From NCBI GenBank assembly GCA_027364825.1, contig DAHXOM010000002.1:1-24535 (forward strand): a DNA stretch of 24,535 nucleotides, read 5' to 3'. The DNA comes from a bacterium. GTDB lineage: Bacteria; JAMCPX01. Positions within the stretch are counted from its first letter, which is position 1; the number at the start of each line of letters is the position of its first letter. The notes below the pieces were generated by a model. It searched no databases. It had not been told where the DNA came from and saw nothing but the letters and a program-made list of their open reading frames with translations. Both the position numbers and the translations under genes were made by a program. This document shows positions 15,379-22,709 of the stretch, one piece after another.

Positions 15379-15723
15379 ATGGGCGTTATAGAAAACAAAC
15401 CGATAAGCTATAAAGACGAAAATGGAAACACGCTGCTGCACCTGGCAGTACTCGAAAGCTATGATGTCTTTAAAAAGGTATTGGCAAAGACAGAGTGTTC
15501 CGAGGCAAAATGTGTGAATACGCAAAACAGGGAAGGCGACACTCCTTTACACATGGCCATCAAGAACAATGCCCTGGACAAGATCAGAGACTTAATCGAA
15601 GCCGGTGCCAAAACCAATATAAGGAATAAGGCCGGGTTAGATGCCATGGCTCTGGCTAAAAAGGAAGACGAACCGGATATTATCGAATATCTCGAAAGCG
15701 TCATGATCGCCATCTATGATTGA
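15379..15723 (+). CDS. Small ankyrin-repeat protein
   Basis: A 114-residue protein made almost wholly of about three ankyrin repeats: DENGNTLLHLAVLESYDVFK from residue 13, NREGDTPLHMAIKNNALDKI from 50, and a weaker NKAGLDAMALAKKEDEPDII from 82. There is no signal peptide or membrane segment, so it is probably a cytoplasmic protein-interaction module. GGGG lies 7 bp before the ATG. It lies 97 bp upstream of the DUF2378-like gene on the same strand, so they may be expressed together. The partner is unknown. Confidence 0.8.
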   Translation: MGVIENKPISYKDENGNTLLHLAVLESYDVFKKVLAKTECSEAKCVNTQNREGDTPLHMAIKNNALDKIRDLIEAGAKTNIRNKAGLDAMALAKKEDEPDIIEYLESVMIAIYD

Positions 15724-15820
15724 AGGGAATGCCCTCAGCAACACCGTAATGGTCATTTGACATAAGCAGGAATGTGATATTAATTCTGTATATACGACAG
15801 CAACCTCAGAAGGAGAGACA

Positions 15821-16381
15821 ATGGCACAGGTAAAAGGCGTTCCAATTCTCGGATTGATAAAGTTCATAAAAAGGGATCCGCAGCATATTCTGACAAAGGT
15901 TTTAGCCGCCCTCCCCCCTGAAACGAAAAAATATCTGGATGAACACATCATTCAGACGGCATGGTACCCGTATCAGTTGTACACCGATCTGCTGCGCGCC
16001 CTTGATAAGGTCGCGGGCATTGGTGATCTGTCATACTGCATAGAACAGGGCAGGCTCGGGGCACAACATGACCTCACAACGATTTACAGGATCTTCCTGA
16101 CCTTTTCCGGACCAAAAATGTGGCAGACAAGGGCCATGAGCGTATGGAGCAGTTATTATGACACGGGACAGGCAGTCATTACAGTACCTTCAAAAAATGA
16201 GGCTCTTTTTACCATAACGGATTTCCCGGATATCGATTTAGCGCACGTCAAAAGCGTGCAGGGCTGGAACGAGCAGTTTTTAATTGTATGTAAATACACC
16301 AACATAAAATCCGAGATCAGGAAATGTCAGTGCTATGGAGACCCTCTGACAGAATTGGCCTTTACCTTCGAATCAAAATAG
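15821..16381 (+). CDS. DUF2378 (TIGR02265)-like protein
   Basis: A 186-residue soluble protein I place tentatively in the DUF2378/TIGR02265 family, abundant in Myxococcus and related to the heme-NO-binding/V4R-like fold. The basis is the overall pattern: VPILGLIKFIKRD near the start, an AWYPYQLYTDLL segment, SVWSSYYDTG in the middle, a GWNEQFL turn, and a late CQCYGDPLTELAFTFE end with cysteines. Function is unknown; these proteins often lie in signalling contexts. AGGAG is 6-7 bp before the ATG. It follows the ankyrin gene and is convergent with an aldo/keto reductase. Confidence 0.55.
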   Translation: MAQVKGVPILGLIKFIKRDPQHILTKVLAALPPETKKYLDEHIIQTAWYPYQLYTDLLRALDKVAGIGDLSYCIEQGRLGAQHDLTTIYRIFLTFSGPKMWQTRAMSVWSSYYDTGQAVITVPSKNEALFTITDFPDIDLAHVKSVQGWNEQFLIVCKYTNIKSEIRKCQCYGDPLTELAFTFESK

Positions 16382-16392
16382 CGGGTATCTTT

Positions 16393-16421
16393 TTCTTTTA
16401 CTTACAGCCCGATTAAAAGAA
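16393..16421. terminator. Candidate bidirectional hairpin between convergent genes
   Basis: TTCTTTTA (16393-16400) and TAAAAGAA (16414-16421) are perfect inverted repeats with a 13-nt loop, between the DUF2378-like stop (16381) and the reductase stop (16437). The stem is AT-rich and has no clear T-run, so it is a weak terminator candidate. Confidence 0.4.
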
Positions 16422-16436
16422 AGAATAACGGGGATT

Positions 16437-17288
16437 TTAGATATCAAGTATTCTATTACCCAACCACTTCACGATTTCTGGATCACGATGGTCGAAAAAC
16501 AAGCTTTTCTTTGTGTCTAGAGATACAATCGCATCCATATCTTCAGAGCTTAGATCAAAGTCAAAAATGTCGAAATTCTCCACAATTCTTTCCTTATGAA
16601 CTGATTTTGGAATAACAACTACTTCTCTTTGTGTCAGCCAGCGTAGAATTACCTGAGCAACGGATTTCTTGTATTTTACGGCGAAAGAAAGCAGTAATTC
16701 ATTTTGGAAAATGTTGTTTTTACCTTCAGCTAATGGTCCCCAGGATTCAATCTGAACATTGTTTTCTTGTAAGAATTTTTGAGTTTCAATTTGCTGGCAG
16801 AAAGGATGGGTTTCGATCTGATTCACTGCAGGAACTACTTTGTTATGAATAATCAAGTCCATTATCCGGTCCGGTTGGAAGTTGCTGACACCTATGGCTC
16901 TAATTCTGCCTTCACGATACAAGTCTTCCATCGCTCGCCAAGAACCGTAAATATCCCCAAAGGGTTGATGAATCAGATACAAGTCCAAATAATCTGATTG
17001 CAACCTCTTCAACGATTTTTCAAAAGCCTTCTTAGTGCTTTCGTACCCGGTATCCTGAATCCAAAGCTTTGTGGTAATAAACAGCTCTTCCCTAGCCACA
17101 CCGCTTCTTTTGATTGCTTTACCAACTTCGATTTCGTTTCCATAAGAAGCAGCGGTATCAATCAGCCGATAACCGGTACGTATCGCTTCATAAACGCCTC
17201 TTTCACATTCGTCGGCACCGGTTACCTGAAAAACGCCAAACCCTAATAAGGGCATTTCTACCCCATTGTTTAATAGAACCTTTTGCAT
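16437..17288 (-). CDS. Aldo/keto reductase (2,5-diketogluconate reductase-like)
   Basis: A 283-residue NADPH-dependent aldo/keto reductase. The catalytic tetrad is complete: Asp44 (LIDTAASYG), Tyr49, Lys74 (FITTKLW) and His107 (LYLIHQP). VIPKSVHKERIVEN near the C-terminus is the cofactor-binding loop, and QVILRWL precedes it. The type is the common short AKR5-like reductase of broad aldehyde/ketone specificity. AAAGGAAAATT stands before the ATG. Two 60-bp samples count to 37% G+C, lower than the neighbouring reductase by eye, which may mean it was acquired from another lineage. A second aldo/keto reductase of a different subfamily lies 106 bp upstream on the same strand. Confidence 0.92.
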   Translation of the reverse strand: MQKVLLNNGVEMPLLGFGVFQVTGADECERGVYEAIRTGYRLIDTAASYGNEIEVGKAIKRSGVAREELFITTKLWIQDTGYESTKKAFEKSLKRLQSDYLDLYLIHQPFGDIYGSWRAMEDLYREGRIRAIGVSNFQPDRIMDLIIHNKVVPAVNQIETHPFCQQIETQKFLQENNVQIESWGPLAEGKNNIFQNELLLSFAVKYKKSVAQVILRWLTQREVVVIPKSVHKERIVENFDIFDFDLSSEDMDAIVSLDTKKSLFFDHRDPEIVKWLGNRILDI

Positions 17289-17394
17289 AATTTTCCTTTT
17301 GATTGTTTTTTACTCCGGTATTACTTCATTTAAGCATTTTATTGTAGTTAAAGCCCTTGGATATCCTATATTCTGTCATGTTCATCTTATTCTC

Positions 17395-18384
17395 CTATAT
17401 CCCTGTTCTTTTTTCCAATTCTTCCGGGTAGCGGTCACCAACTATTTTAATATTCTCAAGTGCGACATTTATGTTACTCAGTTCTCCGGAGGTCAATGAT
17501 ATATTTGCTGCTCCGATGTTTTCTTCAAGACGACTCAACTTGGTTGTACCGGGAATCGGGACAATCCACGGTTTTTGTGCCAGCAGCCAGGCGAGTGCGA
17601 TTTGTGCAGGGGGCGCCTTCTTCTGCTTTCCAATCCTTGCAAGCAAATCAACCAATGCCTGATTCGCTTTCCGGTTTTCCGTTGTGAAGCGGGGAACAAT
17701 GTTTCGGAAATCGGACTTGTCGAATTTTGTATTCTCGTTGATCTTTCCCGTGAGAAAGCCTCTACCGAGAGGACTGAAGGGCACGAATCCGATCCCGAGC
17801 TCCTCCAGTGCCGGAAGCACTTCCTGTTCCGGGCGTCTCCACCACAGCGAGTATTCGCTCTGGACCGCGGTGACCGGCTGGACAGCATGTGCGCGGCGGA
17901 TCGTCAGTACCCCTGCCTCGGAAAGTCCGAAATGTTTCACTTTACCTTCCCTGATCAGCTCCTGTACGGTCCCCGCAACGTCTTCGATCGGCACGTTGGT
18001 ATCAACACGGTGTTGATAGAACAGGTCAATGACATCTCTTTTGAGCCGCTTCAGGGATGCTTCGGCAACCTGCCTGATATGCTCGGGCCTGCTGTCCTGT
18101 CCTGTTTGCTTTCCGTCAGGACCGAATTGAAAGCCGAATTTGGTGGCTATCACCACGCGATCCCGGAAGGGAGCAAGCGCTTCGCCCAAAAGCTCTTCAT
18201 TGGTAAACGGACCATAAGCTTCTGCCGTGTCGAAAAAGGTTACCCCGTGTTCCACAGCTGAACGGATAAGCGAGATCATCTCCTGCTTGTCTGCGGGCGG
18301 ACCGTAGGAGAAACTCATACCCATGCATCCGAGCCCGAGGGCCGAAACCTCAAGGCCGCTTTTTCCCAATTTACGCTTCTTCAT
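17395..18384 (-). CDS. Aldo/keto reductase
   Basis: A 329-residue aldo/keto reductase of the longer branch that opens MKKRKLGKSGLEVSALGLGCMGMS. From this start the tetrad is Asp52, Tyr57 (FFDTAEAYGP), Lys82 (VIATKFGF) and His125 (LFYQHRVD). The C-terminal IVPIPGTTKLSRLEEN is the NADP phosphate-binding loop. Members reduce methylglyoxal and many other carbonyls; the substrate is unassigned. AAGGAGATAGGT lies just before ATG 18384, so the ATG at 18411, nine codons earlier, is not preferred. Base composition looks like the rest of the window, unlike its neighbour at 16437. Confidence 0.92.
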   Translation of the reverse strand: MKKRKLGKSGLEVSALGLGCMGMSFSYGPPADKQEMISLIRSAVEHGVTFFDTAEAYGPFTNEELLGEALAPFRDRVVIATKFGFQFGPDGKQTGQDSRPEHIRQVAEASLKRLKRDVIDLFYQHRVDTNVPIEDVAGTVQELIREGKVKHFGLSEAGVLTIRRAHAVQPVTAVQSEYSLWWRRPEQEVLPALEELGIGFVPFSPLGRGFLTGKINENTKFDKSDFRNIVPRFTTENRKANQALVDLLARIGKQKKAPPAQIALAWLLAQKPWIVPIPGTTKLSRLEENIGAANISLTSGELSNINVALENIKIVGDRYPEELEKRTGI

Positions 18385-18510
18385 ACCTATCTCCTTTCCA
18401 TAGCTCTTCATTATTATACTGTAATATTATATCCATAAAAGATAAGAAAAGGTAGACCAATCCTGTTTATTCCTTGCCGAAACGAGCGACCTCTTCAATA
18501 GGGTGATGCT

Positions 18511-18607
18511 CTTTGATTGAAGAAAGAATAGCGGGGAGAGGATTTTCCTCCACAGGCGGATCCGCCACAGGCGGAGAACCTCTGACCTTCGGGTTATGGG
18601 CTCTAAA
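18511..18607 (-). repeat. Dispersed repeat, copy 1: tRNA-fMet 3' half with palindromic T-loop insert
   Basis: Read on the minus strand, the sequence has an initiator-tRNA-like anticodon loop (CATAA, anticodon CAT at 18596-18598), CCCGAAGGTC, the T-stem strand AGAGG (18579-18583) and TTC. A 30-nt insert follows (18546-18575). The tRNA then resumes as AAAT-CCTCT (the T-stem pairs 5/5), CCCCGCT (3' acceptor strand) and A73 at 18529; there is no CCA. The insert is two tandem 15-nt hairpins, TCCGCCTGTGGCGGA and TCCGCCTGTGGAGGA. The 54 bp at 18554-18607 are identical to 21067-21120. The 5' half of the tRNA is absent. Confidence 0.85.
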
Positions 18608-18920
18608 TGGACAAAAACACAAGGTCTTGGAAGATAAGATTAATTCCGTGCAAACTCTTATTATAAGAGCATTAGCGGTCTTTTATTGTGCTGAACCTGT
18701 TAATACCATTTTTATGCCATATAAGCTCTATTTACGGCACAACTCGAACATAGTTGATTATCCATAATTATGCATCACTATATTCCTGACCTCCTCTGTT
18801 CCGTGTTTCATGATTGTTATTGTTAAATCTTCTAATTTAAGAGAGGAGAGCACAACTTATAAGTCTTCTCCTGAAATGTCATTAAAAGAGTATAGAAGGC
18901 ATTTGTAAAAGCATAAAGGA
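18608..18920. other. AT-rich intergenic stretch with two dyads, no gene seen
   Basis: Between the repeat copy and the end of the MBL gene there is no credible coding frame. CTCTTAT-T-ATAAGAG (18655-18669) is a perfect 7-bp dyad. AGGAGA (18844-18849) and TCTCCT (18867-18872) enclose the palindrome ACTTATAAGT (18855-18864); on the minus strand this lies about 50 nt past the MBL stop and may help end its transcript. The rest of the 536-bp gap (18385-18510) holds nothing firm. Confidence 0.4.
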
Positions 18921-20006
18921 TTAATGAAAATGCCGCATTACGGAAGGTTTGGCCTCGGGCATTTCAAATGCGAGCCTGGCCTGTTTTTTAAAAATCCTCA
19001 TGGTATCGATGACTTCCGGGAGGACTGTTTTGTATGCTCCCCAATGACGATATTGGGTATGTGCACTCGCAACGATGCGCTCCGGCGAATCCCATGATAC
19101 AAACGGTGATGCCAGAAACTTCTCGCTTGCGATAAAAGCCTGTGCGGCCTTCATAGGCGGCATTCCTTTATGATAACTGACAAACAAGGCATCCCGAACC
19201 ATTTCCCAGTAATCAATGACACACTGCACGTCTTTTTTAGTGGCAAAAGGGCCATGACCTGGAATGATGATATCCACGTCTTTTTCAATGATTTTTTTGA
19301 GCCCGGCGAGGCAATTTTCTATAGGCCCGGCCCAGAGGACCGGCGTACAGGTAAAAAACACAATATCGCCGGAAAAAAGGATTTTTTCTTGCGGAAGATA
19401 GACCATGGCATCGCCATCAGTATGTGAAGTGCCGATCTCCTCGATCACTATTTCCACTCCATTCACGGAAAGATGCTTTTCACCTGAAAACGGTTCGTTA
19501 GCAGGTGTGAGAGATATATCTTTAAAATCATAAGGCAAGAACATGTTTCGCATATAATGTTCCAAAGTATGGAGACCGAAAACAGGTACCCATTGAAGCG
19601 GCCGCATGACCGTGAGGAGAGCATTTACGGACGACGGCCTCAAGTGAGGCATTCTTTTTGCGCATGCATGCGTCGCTATGATTTTCTTATCCTTGAATAG
19701 CTGATTGCCCCAGAAATGATCGCCATCAGAATGGGTATTGATAAGATATTCAACGGGCGATTGTTTTAAAATGCCTTGAGCAGCATCAAGCCATTCCTTT
19801 GTGAATTTCAGATCCCATGCGGTGTCAATGAGCACACTTTGGCCTTTACAGTCTATGAGTCCGAGATTGGTTTCTCCCCATGAACCGTTGGGCACCATCC
19901 ACGAATAAGTAAATTTGCCCGGTTGATAAAGTCCTTCCTTGAACCGAGGAATTTCTCCAAACCGTGTTAAAGATCTGTTGGGTCCTTTCAGCCACTTTAT
20001 ATCCAT
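18921..20006 (-). CDS. Metallo-beta-lactamase fold hydrolase (cyclase/SoxH-like variant)
   Basis: A 361-residue MBL-fold protein. The metal motif is NTHSDGDHFWGN (H-x-D-x-D-H, with Asp where the second His of H-x-H-x-D-H usually stands), a variant found in SoxH-like and quinoprotein-relay MBL proteins. Further ligands are in GTSHTDGD, FSGDIVFF and IIPGHGP. A C-terminal helical extension of about 100 residues follows the core. The ATG at 20006 is preceded by GGAG with 5-bp spacing; a GTG two codons earlier overlaps that site. It is 37 bp downstream of the FAH-family gene on the same strand, so they are likely co-transcribed. No signal peptide is visible. Substrate unknown. Confidence 0.82.
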   Translation of the reverse strand: MDIKWLKGPNRSLTRFGEIPRFKEGLYQPGKFTYSWMVPNGSWGETNLGLIDCKGQSVLIDTAWDLKFTKEWLDAAQGILKQSPVEYLINTHSDGDHFWGNQLFKDKKIIATHACAKRMPHLRPSSVNALLTVMRPLQWVPVFGLHTLEHYMRNMFLPYDFKDISLTPANEPFSGEKHLSVNGVEIVIEEIGTSHTDGDAMVYLPQEKILFSGDIVFFTCTPVLWAGPIENCLAGLKKIIEKDVDIIIPGHGPFATKKDVQCVIDYWEMVRDALFVSYHKGMPPMKAAQAFIASEKFLASPFVSWDSPERIVASAHTQYRHWGAYKTVLPEVIDTMRIFKKQARLAFEMPEAKPSVMRHFH

Positions 20007-20043
20007 AATCACTCCACTTTTAACTTAAAATGAAACCATACTA

Positions 20044-21015
20044 TTATTTATTTGTTAATGCCCTCTTGATTGTATTGGTAACCGTTCCAATCCGTTCTAT
20101 CCACAATTCCACTTCATCACCCGGCTTGAGCCAGCAGTCGTTTTCAAGTGCACATCCTCCCGGCATTGTACCGGTTGCGAAAAGTTCTCCCGGATACAGT
20201 TGTTCGGACTTCGACACATGCACGAGTATATCCGCGAGAGAATGATACATGTTCTTCGTGCCGGTAGTGCATACGGTTTTGCCGTTGATTCGTACCTCGG
20301 CCCGGAGGTCGTTAACATAGGGTAACACCTCCTCTGCAGGAACTACTTCTGCCGACACGGCGTTTATAAAATGTTTGGATTTTTGCGGGCCAAGACCGCT
20401 CCGCATCTCTTCCATCTGGACATCCCGTGCACTAAAATCGTTTACAACAACAAAACCGCCGATTGCTGCAAGCGCTTCTTCCTTTACCGCATTTTTCAAT
20501 GCCTTCGTAAGGACAAATCCCATTTCAAGCTCATAATCAAGGGCTTTTGTATAAAGAGGCCATTCTATTTCAGCACCATCCGTTACAAAATTGAGATGAT
20601 TCCCCATATAGTAGATCGGCTGCCTGTACCAGATCGGCCTGGGCTTGAGCATCGGGAAAGGTGTATGGAACATTTCGAACAGTTTCACGAATTGGTATTT
20701 CGACGGAAGAAATCGTTTTACGATTCCCCGGCCGGCATTAATAACATGGGTTTCTGAAAGCATGAAGTCCCTGAAAGATTTGACCTCAAAAGGCAACACC
20801 GGTATGGCCTTCCCGGGCAGGACAGAGTAATTCATTCTTGTGTCAGCCAGAATACTTTGCAGCCTTGGTTTAATATCCTGCCACTGATCCAGAATGCGAA
20901 TCATATCATTCCCATATCCGGAAAACCCCTGAACAGTGTTTAAGGGTATCCATTTTGTTTCATGCTGGACAGCAACGATAATTTGATCATCTATCAGAAA
21001 TCGTCTCAATTTCAT
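20044..21015 (-). CDS. Fumarylacetoacetate hydrolase (FAH) family protein
   Basis: A 323-residue member of the FAH family, which cleaves or decarboxylates beta-diketo and oxo-acids with a divalent metal. DYELEMGFVL holds metal-binding acidic residues, NDFSARDVQ is a conserved strand-loop, and the late GTKNMYHSLADILVHVS and FATGTMPGGCALENDCWLKPGD complete the fold, the last quoted in part for the substrate pocket. The sequence resembles FAH-type hydrolases of aromatic degradation; a specific reaction cannot be given. I start at ATG 21015 (after AAAGGG, 8 bp). An open frame continues upstream to 21081, but those 22 codons read through a dispersed repeat and encode repeat-derived residues. Next comes the MBL gene, 37 bp on. 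Confidence 0.82.
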   Translation of the reverse strand: MKLRRFLIDDQIIVAVQHETKWIPLNTVQGFSGYGNDMIRILDQWQDIKPRLQSILADTRMNYSVLPGKAIPVLPFEVKSFRDFMLSETHVINAGRGIVKRFLPSKYQFVKLFEMFHTPFPMLKPRPIWYRQPIYYMGNHLNFVTDGAEIEWPLYTKALDYELEMGFVLTKALKNAVKEEALAAIGGFVVVNDFSARDVQMEEMRSGLGPQKSKHFINAVSAEVVPAEEVLPYVNDLRAEVRINGKTVCTTGTKNMYHSLADILVHVSKSEQLYPGELFATGTMPGGCALENDCWLKPGDEVELWIERIGTVTNTIKRALTNK

Positions 21016-21025
21016 AACCGCCGCC

Positions 21026-21120
21026 CTTTGAATTGAAAAAATAGCGAGGAGAAGATTCTCCTCCAAAGGCGGATCCGCCACAGGCGGAGAACCTCTGACC
21101 TTCGGGTTATGGGCTCTAAA
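21026..21120 (-). repeat. Dispersed repeat, copy 2: tRNA-fMet 3' half with palindromic T-loop insert
   Basis: The same element as at 18511-18607, in the same orientation, lying between the fadL-like stop and the FAH-family start. The anticodon CAT is at 21109-21111 and the 30-nt double-hairpin insert at 21059-21088. It is ungapped against copy 1 from 21042 to 21120. In the T-arm and acceptor strand three transitions are seen (21058, 21053, 21047); the one in the T-stem gives a G-U pair, so the stem can still form. A fourth change (21066) lies in the second hairpin loop. Confidence 0.85.
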
Positions 21121-21134
21121 AAGTAAAAAAACAT

Positions 21135-22412
21135 TCAGAACCTATAATTGTACAACAGGGTTATCTTCTCGATGTCAGCCTTGTATACTCCATTCGAAGA
21201 CGGTACAGATGCACTGTTCGTTACCTGGTTATCCTGCGTAAAGCTATGGTCATACCCCAAACCTATTGTCGTTGAAGGAGATATGCTGTAATCCACCCCT
21301 GCAAATACATCTATTTTGTTATACTCCTGATTCAGCGAATAGATATTGTCTAACGGTATGCCTGACGGGTCATAGGCAACACCGCCTGCAAGGAGCCAGT
21401 CCTTAAAACCTTTATACCCCACCCATAGCTTTGAATTGAGTACATCTTCAAAACCCGTAAGGATATCCAGGTCTCTGGATGAACCTGTTGATGGGTCAGA
21501 ATAAACTAATCGACTCGAGGCGTCGTAGAGCCTGACGTGTATGGTTTTATACTCGGACCAGTTGATCCATTGTTCCGTTATGTCTACAATCCAGTTTGGC
21601 GCCGGGAGGAAATGCATTCCGAAGTTTATTATCTGCGGCATGGAAATAAACATCTGTGTTTTAGCCGTTACTGAACCTAATGTAGGATTACTGATGTCTG
21701 CAGTGCCATCAAGTACATAATAGGTCCTTGCTATGTACGATAGCCCTGCTGTAAAGTTATTCGTAGGTTTGTAATATATGCCTGCTGTCCATCCGTATGT
21801 TGTACCCATATTATTCTTCAAATGCACCTTTGCCTCGGCTGACGGGCTTTCATCTGAGGGATTAGCAAAATCTATTGAGAGGCTCTGCTTCTCATCGAGA
21901 TACCCTATACTGTAGTTGAACCCCGCCCCGATGATAAGGGACGGAAGAAGCTGGTATGTCAGTACAGGCGTTACATTGGCAAAGACCATAAGCACAGATG
22001 AGCCGTTAAATCTTTCAGGACCGTCGAGAGGAAAATTTGCCGTCCTTGCGAATGGCGCATATACGCCGAGACCTGCACTGAAACCGGCAGGCAGTTGAAA
22101 TGTTGCTGCGAGTGTAGGCAATGGTGCCCAGTTTTGAAAGCTTACTTTGTTGTAACGCGTACCATTTTGATCAAGACCCGATGGCTGGTAGCTAACATAC
22201 ATGTAATTTGGTTCCACCGTAATAAATAAGCTGTTGCTCCCTATACCACCTATGGCCGCAGGGTTCCAGTATACACCTGCTCCGGATGCCACTGCAGGAC
22301 CTTGAAGTTCACCCCCAATCCATGGAGTCTCATATCCGTTTGAGAACGCTTCAGCAGGAATCAAGATAAGACTTGCAAGTAATACTACAACTACGAGTTT
22401 AGATCTTTTCAA
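21135..22412 (-). CDS. FadL/OmpP1/TodX-family outer-membrane transport protein
   Basis: A 425-residue outer-membrane beta-barrel of the FadL family, which lets long-chain fatty acids or hydrocarbons cross the outer membrane. A signal peptide is clear (residues 1-22: KRSK, a VVVVLLASLILIP core, then AEAFS). Mature residues include the hatch-like GPAVASGAGVYWNPAAIGG near the N-terminus, alternating amphipathic strands, and a C-terminal aromatic (LLYNYRF) recognised by the barrel assembly machinery. The start is TTG 22412 with AAAGGAGGTG just before it. It lies downstream of oleate hydratase, a natural partner that would act on imported unsaturated fatty acids. Ligand specificity is not readable from the sequence. 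Confidence 0.9.
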   Translation of the reverse strand: MKRSKLVVVVLLASLILIPAEAFSNGYETPWIGGELQGPAVASGAGVYWNPAAIGGIGSNSLFITVEPNYMYVSYQPSGLDQNGTRYNKVSFQNWAPLPTLAATFQLPAGFSAGLGVYAPFARTANFPLDGPERFNGSSVLMVFANVTPVLTYQLLPSLIIGAGFNYSIGYLDEKQSLSIDFANPSDESPSAEAKVHLKNNMGTTYGWTAGIYYKPTNNFTAGLSYIARTYYVLDGTADISNPTLGSVTAKTQMFISMPQIINFGMHFLPAPNWIVDITEQWINWSEYKTIHVRLYDASSRLVYSDPSTGSSRDLDILTGFEDVLNSKLWVGYKGFKDWLLAGGVAYDPSGIPLDNIYSLNQEYNKIDVFAGVDYSISPSTTIGLGYDHSFTQDNQVTNSASVPSSNGVYKADIEKITLLYNYRF

Positions 22413-22449
22413 CGTCCACCTCCTTTATTTAATAACAGTTTTTTAAAGA

Positions 22450-22686
22450 TTATCGCGATGTACATCCCTGTAACGGTCTCCAGCTCTTTCCTCTATAGCC
22501 CAGTTCATTCCTCCACCACGGACGATCGAGTGTTGACACAGGTGCTCTCCTCTCGTCCCCGGGGATAAGTGACTCATGTTTCTGCCACGGGCCGCTCTTG
22601 TATGCATCTGTCAGGCCGCCCTGCATATGCTCTTCCGCCCTGTATTCCGTTTCCAGTAAACATTGAGTGGTTGTCTTATCATTCAC
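22450..22686 (-). CDS. Small ORF between oleate hydratase and fadL, unknown
   Basis: A 78-codon frame with GTG start and no clear ribosome site. The protein is polar and Trp/Arg-rich at its end (RPWWRNELGYRGKSWRPLQG) with no domain I recognise. The same frame is open further upstream to 22761, reading KISARYGLKVEDTKRYAKV, which overlaps the 3' end of oleate hydratase in the -1 frame and looks coding in composition. So the true product may start by a non-obvious codon or be a frameshifted C-terminal extension of the hydratase. It sits between oleate hydratase and fadL on the same strand. Confidence 0.4.
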   Translation of the reverse strand: MNDKTTTQCLLETEYRAEEHMQGGLTDAYKSGPWQKHESLIPGDERRAPVSTLDRPWWRNELGYRGKSWRPLQGCTSR

Positions 22687-22709
22687 TTTAGCGTATCTCT
22701 TGGTATCCT

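Noticed and set aside
18529..18607. A functional tRNA gene
   Set aside because: The 5' half is missing, U33 is replaced by C, and the T-loop is interrupted, so it is called a tRNA-derived repeat.
18513..18767. An 84-codon plus-strand frame
   Set aside because: It begins inside the tRNA-derived repeat and has no ribosome site or recognisable content.
21016..21081. A 22-residue N-terminal extension of the FAH-family protein
   Set aside because: It is encoded largely by the dispersed repeat and the internal ATG starts at the conserved fold.
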